The notes under the pieces: model-generated
Told to the model about the DNA's origin: nothing
Database searches by the model: none
Seen by the model: the letters and a program-made list of their open reading frames with translations, nothing else
NCBI RefSeq assembly: GCF_031626875.1
Contig: NZ_JANDMF010000013.1
Coordinates: forward strand, 1 to 64,000
Source of the DNA: Clostridium sp031626875
Lineage (GTDB): Bacteria; Bacillota; Clostridia; Clostridiales; Clostridiaceae
Length of the DNA stretch: 64,000 nt
Reading direction: 5' to 3'
Made by a program: the position numbers and the translations under genes
Part shown: piece after piece, positions 16,562-26,132 of the stretch
Position numbering within the stretch: position 1 is the first letter of the stretch
How the letters are laid out: each line of letters starts with the position of its first letter

Positions 16562-19105
16562 TTAAATCTTTATAAGATCTTCTGGAATCATATCTCCTAT
16601 CAATTCAAGACACATAATAACATTTATACTCCATTGTGAAACACAATTAGTTGTTACCTTAGGATCTTCAACTATTCTTTTCCATGAATTAATTGAATCT
16701 ATAGATATCATCTTCTTAGTATCTTGATTCAACTCTTTAAATAATAATCTCCATGCTTTTTCAGCTAATTTTGGATTCTTATTTCTATTTGAGGCATAAG
16801 CAACCATTCCTGTAGCAAACATTGGCCAACTAAAACACTTATTGCTAAGCTTCCCATTTGTTCTTTTTCTCTTTTCATCATCTGATAACATATAAAATTC
16901 ACCAAATTCAGAAATCATATCTTTAAATGTTTCGTCTTCTAGTAGTTCTGCTATTTCAATCCAAATCTGAGGCGCTCCAAAAGAAATCATCATATGATAT
17001 TCCCCTGTTGCTCTTTCATCTAGATGAGTTAACCTTGATGATTTAGCATCATATCCACAAGCTGGAGTAGATAGCAATCTCATTGGCAACTCTTTTATAT
17101 TTTCCAGTCCTACCAGAATCTTATTTTTATATTCTTCATTTTCATTTCTTTCCCATTCAGCTTCCCAATTTGAACAAAAAGCAGACCAATCAGGCCCTGT
17201 TCTTATATGTGTTTTCAACTTACTATTTGGAAAAAATCCTCTTAATGGTTCTAATTCTTCAGTAGCTTTATCAGCATCTTTCATTTCAGATAATAATTCT
17301 CCAAGCCTCTCATCAGCGGTTAGATAGTAATAATACTTATGAAGTATAGCCATGTTAATCCGTATTTCCTTACAGCTACATCCCCAATGTATTACATTAT
17401 GCCTAGAGCCTAACCCTTTATAATTTCCAAAATGGTAAACATCAACTTCACTATTATGTCTTGTCATGGCTTCAGCCATTTTAAATACATCTCTATTTCC
17501 AGTTCTGAAGAATTGATACCACAGCCAAATATTAGGTACCAATTCTGTATTTTGCCATGCATATCCACCTAAATCATATCTCCATTGATGTCTCACTCCA
17601 TCATAAGTATGCATTACATCTCCATAATTCCAATATCCATACCAGCTACGTTGTTCTACTTCATTCTTATAAAACTCAAAATTATTATCTAGTTGCTCTT
17701 CAAAGAATTTTTTAAGTTCATTTTTTTTGTCCTGAAGCCCCCATTTACCTGCAGCTTTAGTATTGTAATAATATTCTGGTTCACATATTAATAAAGAATT
17801 GTTTTGCCATTCCTTTGCAATATCTTTTAATTTAGTATTAGATTCTAAGCCACTATAACAACTAATGTAAATATCACTTGTATTTGCAATCCCTACTGGT
17901 GTTGATCTTATTTCCTCAAAACCTTCATATGCTACCATATGATGATTATTAGAATAATGTCTTAAATCCATAGACTGAACTGAAGTATCCCATAACCATA
18001 ATGTTGCTCTTGTCTCTTCTCCAGCAAGCTTGGTTACTTCTAAAGCTGAAGGGAACCTTTGCCAAAAATTCTTTAATCCTAAAGCTAATCCACAATTTTC
18101 AGCACCAATATACATAAGTCCATTAGCTCTATTTCCATGTATCACATCAATATAGCTTAAACCTTCATCACTTCTCTTTATAATTTTATAATGGTTAGCG
18201 GAGTCTTGTACAAGTTTGAAATCATTCCAAATAGCATTTTGTTCTGCTGCTTCTACTAATCCTTTATCTGCTTTATCTATATTTACAAATTCACCATTAA
18301 TTTGCTTTTCATATTCCTTATTTTCCTTGTGATAGAATCGTGTCAAAAGCAATTTAGCTGGTTCTGAATAAATTCCTTCTTCCAGCGCAAACCTAACATG
18401 TTTATTAAAATCGTTTCCATGTAAATTTAATTTAAATTCCAATCCTAACCCTTTAATAAAATCAGTTTCGGGATTTCCATCATAAAAAAATGTATGAGTA
18501 ATTTTAAAATCTGATAATCCTAATGAAAAAGTCAGTCTAATGGTAAATGGAAGCCATTCTCTTATTTTGTTTTCATGTACTCCACTTACTTTAATTACTA
18601 CTCTTAATGGCCCTTCTTGTTCTATTTCCACATTTTCAATTTTGCTATAATATTTTTCATACTTTCGAGTATCTTTATCTCTTAGTTCATTTATAGCAAC
18701 TAATCTTCCTCCTGCATTAACTCTTTTCCCATCAATTAATACTTCTTCAATAATATCTTGTCCATTTTTATTTACTTTGCATATCATTTTAGTTGTATCC
18801 ACAGTAATACTATTTTCATCTTCTTTAATTTTAATGAAACTTTTATGATTAAGTGGCTCACTTATCTTTATAACTTCATATGTTTTATCACTATTACCAT
18901 CAAAAATTGCAGATTGTGCACTCCATTTTATACTTCCATCTGGCCAATAAGCTAAAGGCCAACTTTGAAGACTTAAATCTTCACCATTCTTATTTCTTAT
19001 TGTTAAATTATCTCCTTTTTTTAACTCACCTTTTTCCCATGGCATTCCCCATGTTACATTACATTTAGATTTAGGTAATTCATCTAACCATTTTACTTTT
19101 GGCAC
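16562..19105 (-). CDS. Exo-rhamnogalacturonan lyase-like protein (PL26, PcRGLX family)
   Basis: This large cytoplasmic protein of 847 residues matches what I recall of the PcRGLX/PL26 family: an N-terminal beta domain opening with a WG(V/M)PW motif (VTWGMPWEKGEL), then the signature SWPLAYWPDGSIKWS near residue 48, a second beta domain, and an alpha/alpha-barrel-like C-terminal half rich in Trp, His and Tyr (for example WYGYWNYGDVMHTYD). PL26 enzymes release unsaturated galacturonosyl-rhamnose from chain ends. The start is GTG at 19105 behind GGAGGG. The gene follows the first symporter by 64 bp. Catalytic residues were not assigned. Confidence 0.72.
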   Translation of the reverse strand: MPKVKWLDELPKSKCNVTWGMPWEKGELKKGDNLTIRNKNGEDLSLQSWPLAYWPDGSIKWSAQSAIFDGNSDKTYEVIKISEPLNHKSFIKIKEDENSITVDTTKMICKVNKNGQDIIEEVLIDGKRVNAGGRLVAINELRDKDTRKYEKYYSKIENVEIEQEGPLRVVIKVSGVHENKIREWLPFTIRLTFSLGLSDFKITHTFFYDGNPETDFIKGLGLEFKLNLHGNDFNKHVRFALEEGIYSEPAKLLLTRFYHKENKEYEKQINGEFVNIDKADKGLVEAAEQNAIWNDFKLVQDSANHYKIIKRSDEGLSYIDVIHGNRANGLMYIGAENCGLALGLKNFWQRFPSALEVTKLAGEETRATLWLWDTSVQSMDLRHYSNNHHMVAYEGFEEIRSTPVGIANTSDIYISCYSGLESNTKLKDIAKEWQNNSLLICEPEYYYNTKAAGKWGLQDKKNELKKFFEEQLDNNFEFYKNEVEQRSWYGYWNYGDVMHTYDGVRHQWRYDLGGYAWQNTELVPNIWLWYQFFRTGNRDVFKMAEAMTRHNSEVDVYHFGNYKGLGSRHNVIHWGCSCKEIRINMAILHKYYYYLTADERLGELLSEMKDADKATEELEPLRGFFPNSKLKTHIRTGPDWSAFCSNWEAEWERNENEEYKNKILVGLENIKELPMRLLSTPACGYDAKSSRLTHLDERATGEYHMMISFGAPQIWIEIAELLEDETFKDMISEFGEFYMLSDDEKRKRTNGKLSNKCFSWPMFATGMVAYASNRNKNPKLAEKAWRLLFKELNQDTKKMISIDSINSWKRIVEDPKVTTNCVSQWSINVIMCLELIGDMIPEDLIKI

Positions 19106-19168
19106 TATATTCCCTCCAAGTCATTAATAATTTGTGTAACTTTTCACACTGTTTATTTATATCTCATA

Positions 19169-20707
19169 CTATGATAATGCTTCTTTAAGTTCTTTCTTAT
19201 TTTCATAATCTAATAATTCATTGTTTCCCCAACACTTTTCATAGCTGAATCCAGTTAACTCTTCAACTAATGCTTTAACTTCTTCAGTTGCATCTAATTT
19301 AGAGCCACCATTTTTCAATCTGTCAACTTCAGCTTCTAATATTTTATGGTTTTCTACAGTTAGTTTAAATTTATAAGATACCCTTATACCAATTAAGACT
19401 AATATTATTGGAACAATAACATATAAAATTAATAAAGCATCTATAGTAGATTGAGGTTGAGTGGTTGCATTTTTTACAAAACCTGTAGCTTCTAAAAGTA
19501 CTCCAACGATAAACACTTCAAGTGTAGTAAACAGTACATCTAAGAAACTATTAACCCCAGCATATGATCCTTCTCTTCTCTTTCCTGTTAATATTTCATC
19601 TACATCTGGTATAAAAGTAAATAGGAATTGTGCTGAATTAACAAGTCCTGTTTTCCCAAAATTCAAAGCAACTGTTAAAATTAACAAATACAATTCTGTA
19701 TGCGCTGGTCTGAATAAACCAAGATATCCAAAACACAAAAGAACCAATATTGTTGCTACTCCACCTATCCTATAAGTAAATGTACCTGTAGTTTTTGCTG
19801 TTAACCACATATAGAAAGTTAAAAACATTATTCCAAATACAAATCCTACACTAGTTGAAACTGATACTGTCTTTGGATTTAAAAGTAATACAAAAACTAT
19901 AAAATACGTATTTATTGTACCTGCTAAAGACCTAAACATTTGCTCTGATAAATACATTTCAAGATAATGTCTATAAGCTTTTAATCTAATTGCTGATTTA
20001 AAATTATTAAATATTTTTATTGTTCCATTTATTAATGAAGGTTTTTCTCTAGTAATTTGAACTTTTGATTCATCTACTGGACGTTCATAAACTGATACAT
20101 AAAAAAAGATAAGTGCTATAAGTGCTATAACATCATATATTAAAGCTGCTATAAAAAATGTACTTGCATTATTTTCTCCAAACATGCTAAATAACTTTAC
20201 TGTAAACATTGAAGATGCTATTCCTGCTACTGCTGCAGCCATTTGGTTTAGCCCTGTTAATTGAGCACGCTCAGTTGAATTCTTTGACATCTCTGCTGCA
20301 AAAGTTCCCTGTGGAACAGTAAGAAAAGGGCTTACAAATGATATAGCAATTATTATTGTGCAATAATATGCAGTTGGCATATTAGGTATCCAATATAATG
20401 GGAAAGTAAGTATTTTTACTGGTATTCCTATCAAAAGAAGTCCTTTTCTTCTTCCAAAACGTTTACCAAATTTAGTTTTATATAGGTTATCACTTATATA
20501 ACCAACCATTGGAGTTACTATTGCAGTTATAATCTTACCTATAGTAAGAACAAGTGTAACCGAAACTATAGATATATTACAAAAAGTTGTGTAAAAATAC
20601 ATTTGCCATGCACTTATCAAAACATCTGTAACCGAATTCAATTGATAGGATGAAAATCCAATTTTATTTATTAATGTAAGTTTCCTATCTGCAGTGTATG
20701 TTGACAT
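19169..20707 (-). CDS. GPH-family cation symporter for RG-I sugars (first copy)
   Basis: This major-facilitator protein of the glycoside-pentoside-hexuronide:cation symporter type has about 512 residues and 12 membrane helices. The loop after helix 2 carries the GPH signature (D-N-x4-K-FGKRFGRRK), and the C-terminal tail has LTGFSYEKCWGNNE. A paralog at 26133-27671 has the same tail (LTGLDYDHVWGNN). It probably imports an unsaturated disaccharide or rhamnosyl sugar with Na+ or H+. The ATG at 20707 lies nine bases after AGGGG; the ATG at 20716 abuts it and is less likely. It is the first gene of the exo-lyase operon. Confidence 0.9.
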   Translation of the reverse strand: MSTYTADRKLTLINKIGFSSYQLNSVTDVLISAWQMYFYTTFCNISIVSVTLVLTIGKIITAIVTPMVGYISDNLYKTKFGKRFGRRKGLLLIGIPVKILTFPLYWIPNMPTAYYCTIIIAISFVSPFLTVPQGTFAAEMSKNSTERAQLTGLNQMAAAVAGIASSMFTVKLFSMFGENNASTFFIAALIYDVIALIALIFFYVSVYERPVDESKVQITREKPSLINGTIKIFNNFKSAIRLKAYRHYLEMYLSEQMFRSLAGTINTYFIVFVLLLNPKTVSVSTSVGFVFGIMFLTFYMWLTAKTTGTFTYRIGGVATILVLLCFGYLGLFRPAHTELYLLILTVALNFGKTGLVNSAQFLFTFIPDVDEILTGKRREGSYAGVNSFLDVLFTTLEVFIVGVLLEATGFVKNATTQPQSTIDALLILYVIVPIILVLIGIRVSYKFKLTVENHKILEAEVDRLKNGGSKLDATEEVKALVEELTGFSYEKCWGNNELLDYENKKELKEALS

Positions 20708-20790
20708 ATTAACCATCCCCTAATTTCTATTTTTCTTATTACATATTTATTAGTTATTATTGCACTATCATTTTTTTCATTTATAACATT

Positions 20791-20828
20791 TGTGTTTGTG
20801 ATCGATTTCAAATCCAATCACAAACACA
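20791..20828. other. 12-bp perfect inverted repeat in symporter leader
   Basis: TGTGTTTGTGAT and ATCACAAACACA flank 14 nt. No T-run follows on either strand, so it is unlikely to be a simple terminator. It lies in the 5' leader of the first symporter, downstream of its promoter and operator, so it may be an RNA hairpin or a protein-binding dyad. Confidence 0.6.
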
Positions 20829-20848
20829 ACAAATAGCATTCAATTACA

Positions 20849-20865
20849 GTTAACGATTACTTTAA
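20849..20865. promoter_or_regulatory. cre-like operator of first symporter
   Basis: GTTAACGATTACTTTAA, followed by ACATTTACATTC, lies just after the -10 on the minus strand. The same arrangement precedes the second symporter. It fits a LacI/CcpA-type site centred on CG, with three mismatches to the cre consensus. Confidence 0.55.
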
Positions 20866-20889
20866 ACATTTACATTCTCTTTTAAGTAA

Positions 20890-20918
20890 ATATTACCTCC
20901 TTTTACCTTGCAAGTCAA
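20890..20918 (-). promoter_or_regulatory. Promoter of first symporter/exo-lyase operon
   Basis: TTGACT and TAATAT are spaced by 17 bp on the minus strand. Both hexamers and the spacing are identical to the promoter of the second symporter. Confidence 0.75.
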
Positions 20919-21015
20919 TATATTCTAGTGGGTTTTTCTTTATTTATTTTGTTTTTTGTTAATTCTTCCAATTTCTTATTTTTAAACCCCAAATATAATA
21001 TATCCGTAATATTTT

Positions 21016-21849
21016 TTATAAATTATGAAAAAATACTTGTTTTCCGCCTGGAATCTCATAAATTGTATTATTTATACTAATCCATGCTGATTGCGCTGAA
21101 GGATTATATACAAAATCTCCTTCCATAGAAAATTGTAAATTATCACAAACTTTCATATAGTCAACTATTTCAATATTAGTTGCATACCAGGTATCATCTC
21201 TCCCACCTATTTTCTCACAAAATTCCTCCATAAGTCCCCAATTGTCATCTCTACCAAATTCAAAACTATGTCCCCAAACATAAAACATATATAAATATTG
21301 CTTTTTATTTAGTGCAATAAATTCCTCTGCATGTTTAAGTAGATTATGATTATGATGACAAGTTGCCTTCCATTCATAGAAATCCTTTGGAATGGAAAAA
21401 TTATCAGTATTTCCAACAACTCTAGAATATTCTATTCCCACATGATGTAACATGCTTTTTATTTCATCATTATAAGATCCATTAGGATAAGATAACCCCC
21501 TCACAGGATATTTAAATATTTTTTCTAATTCTTTTCTATCTTCTATAACCTGCATTACTACTTGTGACATTGGGCATCTTTCTATAGTTGGATGAGTAAA
21601 TGTATGACAAGCTATTTCATGCCCTTTGTATAATTCTTGCATTTCATCTCTTTGAATTCTTCCTCCATAAGTATCGCTTATTAATGGTTCATATCTATCT
21701 ATTAAGCCTGAATTTAAATGAAAAGTTCCTTTAATTCCATACTTATTGAAGATTTCAACTAATTTTCTATCTCCTTCTCTTCCATCATCATAACTTAGGG
21801 TTAATACCTTGAATTTTCCACCTGGAAAACATCTATAAATTGTGTTCAT
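21016..21849 (-). CDS. Polysaccharide deacetylase-like protein (CE4/NodB fold), cytoplasmic
   Basis: This deacetylase-family protein of 277 residues has no signal peptide. The NodB motif 1 is seen as TLSYDDG (Asp-Asp pair near residues 20-21), motif 2 as HTFTHPT (two metal His), and motif 3 may be LSYPNGSYND. Late in the domain MFYVWGHSFEF supplies another His. These fit a metal-dependent deacetylase. In this locus the likely substrate is an acetylated RG-I oligosaccharide, which is an inference; CE4 enzymes usually act on chitin, peptidoglycan or xylan outside the cell. It follows the PL4-like lyase by 52 bp. Confidence 0.82.
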   Translation of the reverse strand: MNTIYRCFPGGKFKVLTLSYDDGREGDRKLVEIFNKYGIKGTFHLNSGLIDRYEPLISDTYGGRIQRDEMQELYKGHEIACHTFTHPTIERCPMSQVVMQVIEDRKELEKIFKYPVRGLSYPNGSYNDEIKSMLHHVGIEYSRVVGNTDNFSIPKDFYEWKATCHHNHNLLKHAEEFIALNKKQYLYMFYVWGHSFEFGRDDNWGLMEEFCEKIGGRDDTWYATNIEIVDYMKVCDNLQFSMEGDFVYNPSAQSAWISINNTIYEIPGGKQVFFHNL

Positions 21850-21901
21850 ATATAATCACTCCTTAATATATCTCGTGTACATACTTGTACATGGATTGAT
21901 T

Positions 21902-23821
21902 TTACTTATTTTTTATAGTTTTTATATTTGTTTTTATTGCTTCCTTAACATCACAATTAAACTCTATTGATTGAATAATCTCTTCTATTAAATTAATTTC
22001 TTCTATATTGTTAACTTTTTCTAGAGTTTTTTTCAATTCTAAATACACCTTGTCGCTTATATATCCTGACATTTTATAATTTTTTATCATCTGATCTATT
22101 GTAAGGCATGTCCCTGATTCATCAGTTTCCAAAAGAATCGTATCATACATAAATGCACCATCAATACTTTCAAACGTAATCACATTCTCTCCATCATGTA
22201 ATAAATCTCCACAGAAATCGATTTCTTCTAGATGATACCTTCCACTTTTAACAGCACTTCTATAGACTGTTGTATCATTTTCATATTCTGCCTTCTTTAT
22301 AACATTGTCATTAACTTTAATAATAAGACATGGTGAATTTTTTAATCCTATTTGATATGTTGTTGCTGCTGCTAATGCCACTGTTAAATGTATTTTTCCT
22401 TTAAACTTTTTATCTAAATTAAATTTGATATTCCATTTTGAATCCTTAGGCTGCGCATAATACCACTCATCACATTCTTTACTTTCACCAATTTTAAATT
22501 CCAGTTCAGATGGTAACATAGTCTTCCATTTATAATTTCTAAGTTCGTTTCCAAATTTGAACTCAGAAGACTCTCTATTTGATTGTCCAATTTGCCAAAG
22601 TAAATTATTATATTTTGGAGCTTCCCAAATCACATCTCCTAAATTCATTTCACTTAACTCTACATTTATATTGTTCTTTTCTAATTGTCTTGTTATTGTT
22701 CCATGAGTTGCATAAGCATAAAGTGTATATTTTCCTGGTCTTACATTATGAATCTCAAAATTCCCATTATCATCAGCATTACCATAAAAAATATAATCAC
22801 CTTTTTGTCTTAAAAATTCTCCACCCTCTTTAGCAAGAACAACTACTGACTTATCAGTAACTCGTCCATCTGATGACACCAATTTTCCTTTAACTATACT
22901 TCTTTTAATTGGATATAATTTTTCTTCCATCCAAGAATATGGCCATTGTTTTTCTTGCTCATCAGCTACTTTAATAGCTTCATTTATTATTTCTTCTTCT
23001 GTTCCATCATTTATATAAAATAACCATGGTCCATAAAGTTTTTTCCATTCCTTTGGCACATCAAATGCACCAGTTCCAAAATGTGCACCTGTCATATAAT
23101 TTAATATTATTCCATCATAATGAATTAAAAGTTCTTGTTTCATGGGTCCACTTGGATAATACTCTGTACTTACAGGTATGAACCATGCTCCAAATTCATC
23201 TCCATACTGTCCCCAAAGTTTATTATCTTTATAATATCCTGCATAATCATATTTCGAATATACTTCTCCATCTTCATATTTATAAGTTTCATCTTGAAGC
23301 TTGATCTTTTTTTCCAATTCAATATGAGTAGGTTGTCTTCCTATTCTTTCAACATTATATGCCATGTAAAAATTCTTCAATCCCATTCTATATACAGTAC
23401 GTAATTCGCTTAAAGTAAGCTTTTCCTTACAATTATTCTCTACAATTACATATGAATACAACCCACTAACATTAGATTTCATAATCATATGATATTCGGC
23501 ATAAAGCAAACTTGTTTTGTCAATATATACAATGTGAACAAAATCTTCTTTTTGTTTTATAACCTTAAGTTCACTAGGTGTAAAATCTCTGAACTTACCA
23601 TTTGCATGATAATCTAAATAGAATGTTCTATTTTTATTTACATCTCCATCTGCTCCTACTAAGTTACTCACTAACTCTTTCCCATTCTTTATCAAAGATG
23701 AAACTGATCCTCTTTTGTTAATTTCAATATGTATTAATCCATTATCTAAAATTGCTTCCATTCCATTAATAATTAAACATACATCTTTCATAACCACACA
23801 TTTCCTTTCACTATTTTCCAT
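21902..23821 (-). CDS. Rhamnogalacturonan lyase, PL4-like, cytoplasmic
   Basis: This 639-residue protein has the three-part PL4 layout: a catalytic beta-sandwich (about 15-300) with Tyr/Lys-rich loops such as YSKYDYAGYYKDNK and the HFGTGAFD segment, a fibronectin-like domain (about 308-390, KGKLVSSDGRVTDK to the GKYTLYAYATHG strand), and a C-terminal CBM-like jelly roll (about 400-570, ending GAFMYDTILLE). It would cleave the galacturonate-rhamnose backbone by beta-elimination. There is no signal peptide, whereas fungal PL4 enzymes are secreted. Start choice is uncertain: ATG 23821, GTG 23797 or ATG 23791 (after GAAAGGA). Confidence 0.82.
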   Translation of the reverse strand: MENSERKCVVMKDVCLIINGMEAILDNGLIHIEINKRGSVSSLIKNGKELVSNLVGADGDVNKNRTFYLDYHANGKFRDFTPSELKVIKQKEDFVHIVYIDKTSLLYAEYHMIMKSNVSGLYSYVIVENNCKEKLTLSELRTVYRMGLKNFYMAYNVERIGRQPTHIELEKKIKLQDETYKYEDGEVYSKYDYAGYYKDNKLWGQYGDEFGAWFIPVSTEYYPSGPMKQELLIHYDGIILNYMTGAHFGTGAFDVPKEWKKLYGPWLFYINDGTEEEIINEAIKVADEQEKQWPYSWMEEKLYPIKRSIVKGKLVSSDGRVTDKSVVVLAKEGGEFLRQKGDYIFYGNADDNGNFEIHNVRPGKYTLYAYATHGTITRQLEKNNINVELSEMNLGDVIWEAPKYNNLLWQIGQSNRESSEFKFGNELRNYKWKTMLPSELEFKIGESKECDEWYYAQPKDSKWNIKFNLDKKFKGKIHLTVALAAATTYQIGLKNSPCLIIKVNDNVIKKAEYENDTTVYRSAVKSGRYHLEEIDFCGDLLHDGENVITFESIDGAFMYDTILLETDESGTCLTIDQMIKNYKMSGYISDKVYLELKKTLEKVNNIEEINLIEEIIQSIEFNCDVKEAIKTNIKTIKNK

Positions 23822-23905
23822 TTATGAATAAACTTCTCATATAAATTTTATACTCATTTCCAAAAAAACTCAACAACTTTATAAATAAAGAAAGAAAAAC
23901 AAATA

Positions 23906-23938
23906 AAAATCCACACTTAAATTTAAAGTGTGGATTTT
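23906..23938 (-). terminator. Terminator after the stand-alone acetylesterase gene
   Basis: A perfect 13-bp stem (AAAATCCACACTT with AAGTGTGGATTTT), a 7-nt loop and a T-rich tail on the minus strand lie about 35 bp after the gene end. Confidence 0.85.
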
Positions 23939-23972
23939 GGTTTCCTAGTTCACAATAAGAACAACCATATAA

Positions 23973-24632
23973 TTATTTTATATAATTTAAAAAAATATTA
24001 TCTACCTTTACTAATTCTTTTGAAACAATATCAGCTATCCTCTTAGCTCCTTTTTGATTAAAATGAGCATAATCAGTTCCGTTTGATGAAACCATAAAGA
24101 GAGTATATGTTTCATCATATCCTATAGATGTAAAATATTCTAAACTATTTTCCATAAGATCAATACACTTTACCTTTTTCTCCATCGCAAGTTCTTTCAT
24201 AGAATTACAATATTCATGGAAATCATTAACAAATTGTTTCCCATCAAAATTTAGTGTTGCTACTGGTGTAATCAATATTGGAATAGCCCCTTTTTTTCTA
24301 GCTCCATCTATATACATTTTTAAATATTCTTTGTATTCATCATAAGGTTTGGTATATCTTTCAGGTTTATCTTTAGCTGCATCATTATGCCCCATTTGAA
24401 TTAGCAAGTAATCTTTCTCTTCTATTGCATCTAAAATAGAATTCAATCTTCCTTCTTTAACAAAAGATTTTGAACTTCTTCCAGCCATTGAATGATTTAT
24501 AAAGTTGATATTTGTTTTAAAATAACTATCAATAAATTGTCCCCATCCTGCTTGTGGTATGTGGCTTTTATCATATGTTTGTACTGTTGAATCACCTGCA
24601 ATATATACTTTTATAACTTTCCCATTATCCAT
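23973..24632 (-). CDS. Rhamnogalacturonan acetylesterase (CE12, RhgT/YesT type)
   Basis: This is a stand-alone SGNH esterase of 219 residues, without signal peptide. Block I is AGDSTVQTYD (catalytic Ser), block II the Gly-Arg of MAGRSSKSF, block III GHND, and block V the Asp-His pair in TDYAHFN. It would remove acetyl groups from galacturonate of imported RG-I fragments. It resembles the C-terminal third of the fusion protein at 8220-10493, so the locus has two CE12 domains. It lies between the DeoR-family regulator and the PL4-like lyase and has its own terminator. Confidence 0.92.
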   Translation of the reverse strand: MDNGKVIKVYIAGDSTVQTYDKSHIPQAGWGQFIDSYFKTNINFINHSMAGRSSKSFVKEGRLNSILDAIEEKDYLLIQMGHNDAAKDKPERYTKPYDEYKEYLKMYIDGARKKGAIPILITPVATLNFDGKQFVNDFHEYCNSMKELAMEKKVKCIDLMENSLEYFTSIGYDETYTLFMVSSNGTDYAHFNQKGAKRIADIVSKELVKVDNIFLNYIK

Positions 24633-24738
24633 ATATACATCTCCTAAAAACTATATTAACTTTCATTCTTTTTATTAAGCTTTTTCTCATATAGCAATTA
24701 ACTTTACAAAACACATTAAAAACTAGAATATGATTTTC

Positions 24739-25497
24739 TTAATATATAATCTCTATATTATTAGAACGTAATAGATTCATCCATTCTTCTTTTGGCTCAC
24801 CATCAGTAATTATATAATCTATATCCTCATAATCAAATAATTTCACAAAAGATGTTTTATCATATTTTGTATGATCAACCAATAAAATAACTTTATTAGA
24901 TTGTTTAATCATAGCCCTCTTAATTTCTGCTTCTGCTTCATTTGAATCCAATATACCTTTTTCAAAATCCATACCTTTACAACTTACAAAAGCTATGTCT
25001 ACATTGTATTTTCTTATTGTATTTTGAGTTATTGGTCCTTGTAATGATAAAGATCTTGGTTTTAGACCTCCACCAGTTGATATAATATTTAATTCTGATT
25101 GGTTAAGTTCTTGTAACACTTCTACTGAATTAGTTATAACTGTTACATCTTTTCTTTCTTTAATTAACTTTAGTGTTTCAAGAACTGTTGAACTACAATC
25201 TGCAACTATTGTGGTTCCTTCTTTAATAAATTCTATAGCTTTTGCTGCAATATATTTTTTGTTTTCTATATTGGTCTTCGACCTTTTATAAAATGGTACA
25301 TCTTCATTTGTTTTTTCAACATTTAATATAGCACCACCATAACTTCTAGTAACTATTCCTTGCAATTCTAATTTTTCTAAATCTCTTCTTATTGTTTCCT
25401 CTGTTACTTCAAACTTTTCGCTTAACTTTGACACATATACTTTTTTTTCTTTTAGAGCTATTTCTTTAATAATTTCTAACCTTTCTCTAGGTAACAT
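24739..25497 (-). CDS. DeoR/GlpR-family transcriptional regulator
   Basis: This is a sugar-responsive repressor of 252 residues. The N-terminal winged helix-turn-helix has the DeoR signature (VSKLSEKFEVTEETIRRDLEKLE). The C-terminal sugar-phosphate sensor domain has the characteristic DCSSTVLE, TNS and STGGGL loops and VDHTKYDKTSF. It is divergent from the mutarotase gene rhaM, which suggests it governs the rhamnose/RG-I genes and senses a rhamnose catabolite such as rhamnulose 1-phosphate; that ligand is an inference. An AAGGAGG site precedes the ATG. Confidence 0.9.
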   Translation of the reverse strand: MLPRERLEIIKEIALKEKKVYVSKLSEKFEVTEETIRRDLEKLELQGIVTRSYGGAILNVEKTNEDVPFYKRSKTNIENKKYIAAKAIEFIKEGTTIVADCSSTVLETLKLIKERKDVTVITNSVEVLQELNQSELNIISTGGGLKPRSLSLQGPITQNTIRKYNVDIAFVSCKGMDFEKGILDSNEAEAEIKRAMIKQSNKVILLVDHTKYDKTSFVKLFDYEDIDYIITDGEPKEEWMNLLRSNNIEIIY

Positions 25498-25650
25498 TTT
25501 ATTTCCTCCTTATATATTCAGCATATTTAATATTTTTTTGATAATCATACATCAAATAATCTATCAATGCATTTTTACTTGGATTTTAATAATTCCAACT
25601 TAAATATACCAAATTAACACAGATAACACAATATGAAACCAAGTTAATTG

Positions 25651-25680
25651 TTGACTGCTTTTTTTGTAAAGGTTTATAAT
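25651..25680 (+). promoter_or_regulatory. rhaM promoter
   Basis: TTGACT and TATAAT with an 18-bp spacer lie 35 bp ahead of the rhaM start. The -35 is the same hexamer used by both symporter promoters. Confidence 0.7.
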
Positions 25681-25715
25681 ATAAATATATTATATTTTTT
25701 TAAAGGAGAATTTTT

Positions 25716-26030
25716 ATGATACAAAAAGCATTTAAAATGAAATTATTTGAAGGTAAAGAAAAAGAATATGAAAAAAGGCATACTGAAATTTGGCCAGAAC
25801 TTGTGAAAGAATTAAAAGATCATGGAGCATCAACCTACTTAATTTTTCACGATAAAGAGACTAATTACCTATTTTCTTATGTGGAAATGGAAAGCGAAGA
25901 ATTATGGAATCAAGTTGCTGAAACAGAAGCATGTAAGAAATGGTGGGCTTTCATGAAAGATATTATGGATACTAATCCAGATAATAGTCCTGTTTCTACA
26001 GAATTAACTAATGTATTTAATCTAAAATAA
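25716..26030 (+). CDS. rhaM: L-rhamnose mutarotase
   Basis: This small dimeric enzyme interconverts alpha- and beta-L-rhamnopyranose so that the isomerase receives its preferred anomer. Its 104 residues are the normal length. The catalytic His22 lies in KRHTEIWPEL, as in E. coli YiiL, and the conserved CKKWW and DNSP segments are present. It is encoded alone on the plus strand, divergent from the DeoR-family regulator, behind an AAAGGAG site. Confidence 0.95.
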   Translation: MIQKAFKMKLFEGKEKEYEKRHTEIWPELVKELKDHGASTYLIFHDKETNYLFSYVEMESEELWNQVAETEACKKWWAFMKDIMDTNPDNSPVSTELTNVFNLK

Positions 26031-26065
26031 TCTTAAAACTACAAATTTGAGCACAAAAAAAAGCC

Positions 26066-26125
26066 AAGCCTGCTTGGACACTACAAAAATGTGAATGACA
26101 CATTTTTCTATATCCAATCAGGCTT
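26066..26125. terminator. Long bidirectional terminator between rhaM and second symporter
   Basis: A stem of about 27 bp with a few mismatches (arms beginning AAGCCTGCTTGGA and ending TCCAATCAGGCTT) closes on a 5-nt loop. On the minus strand a run of eight T follows a few bases later. The arms converge between rhaM and the symporter. Confidence 0.85.
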
Positions 26126-26132
26126 CTATTTA

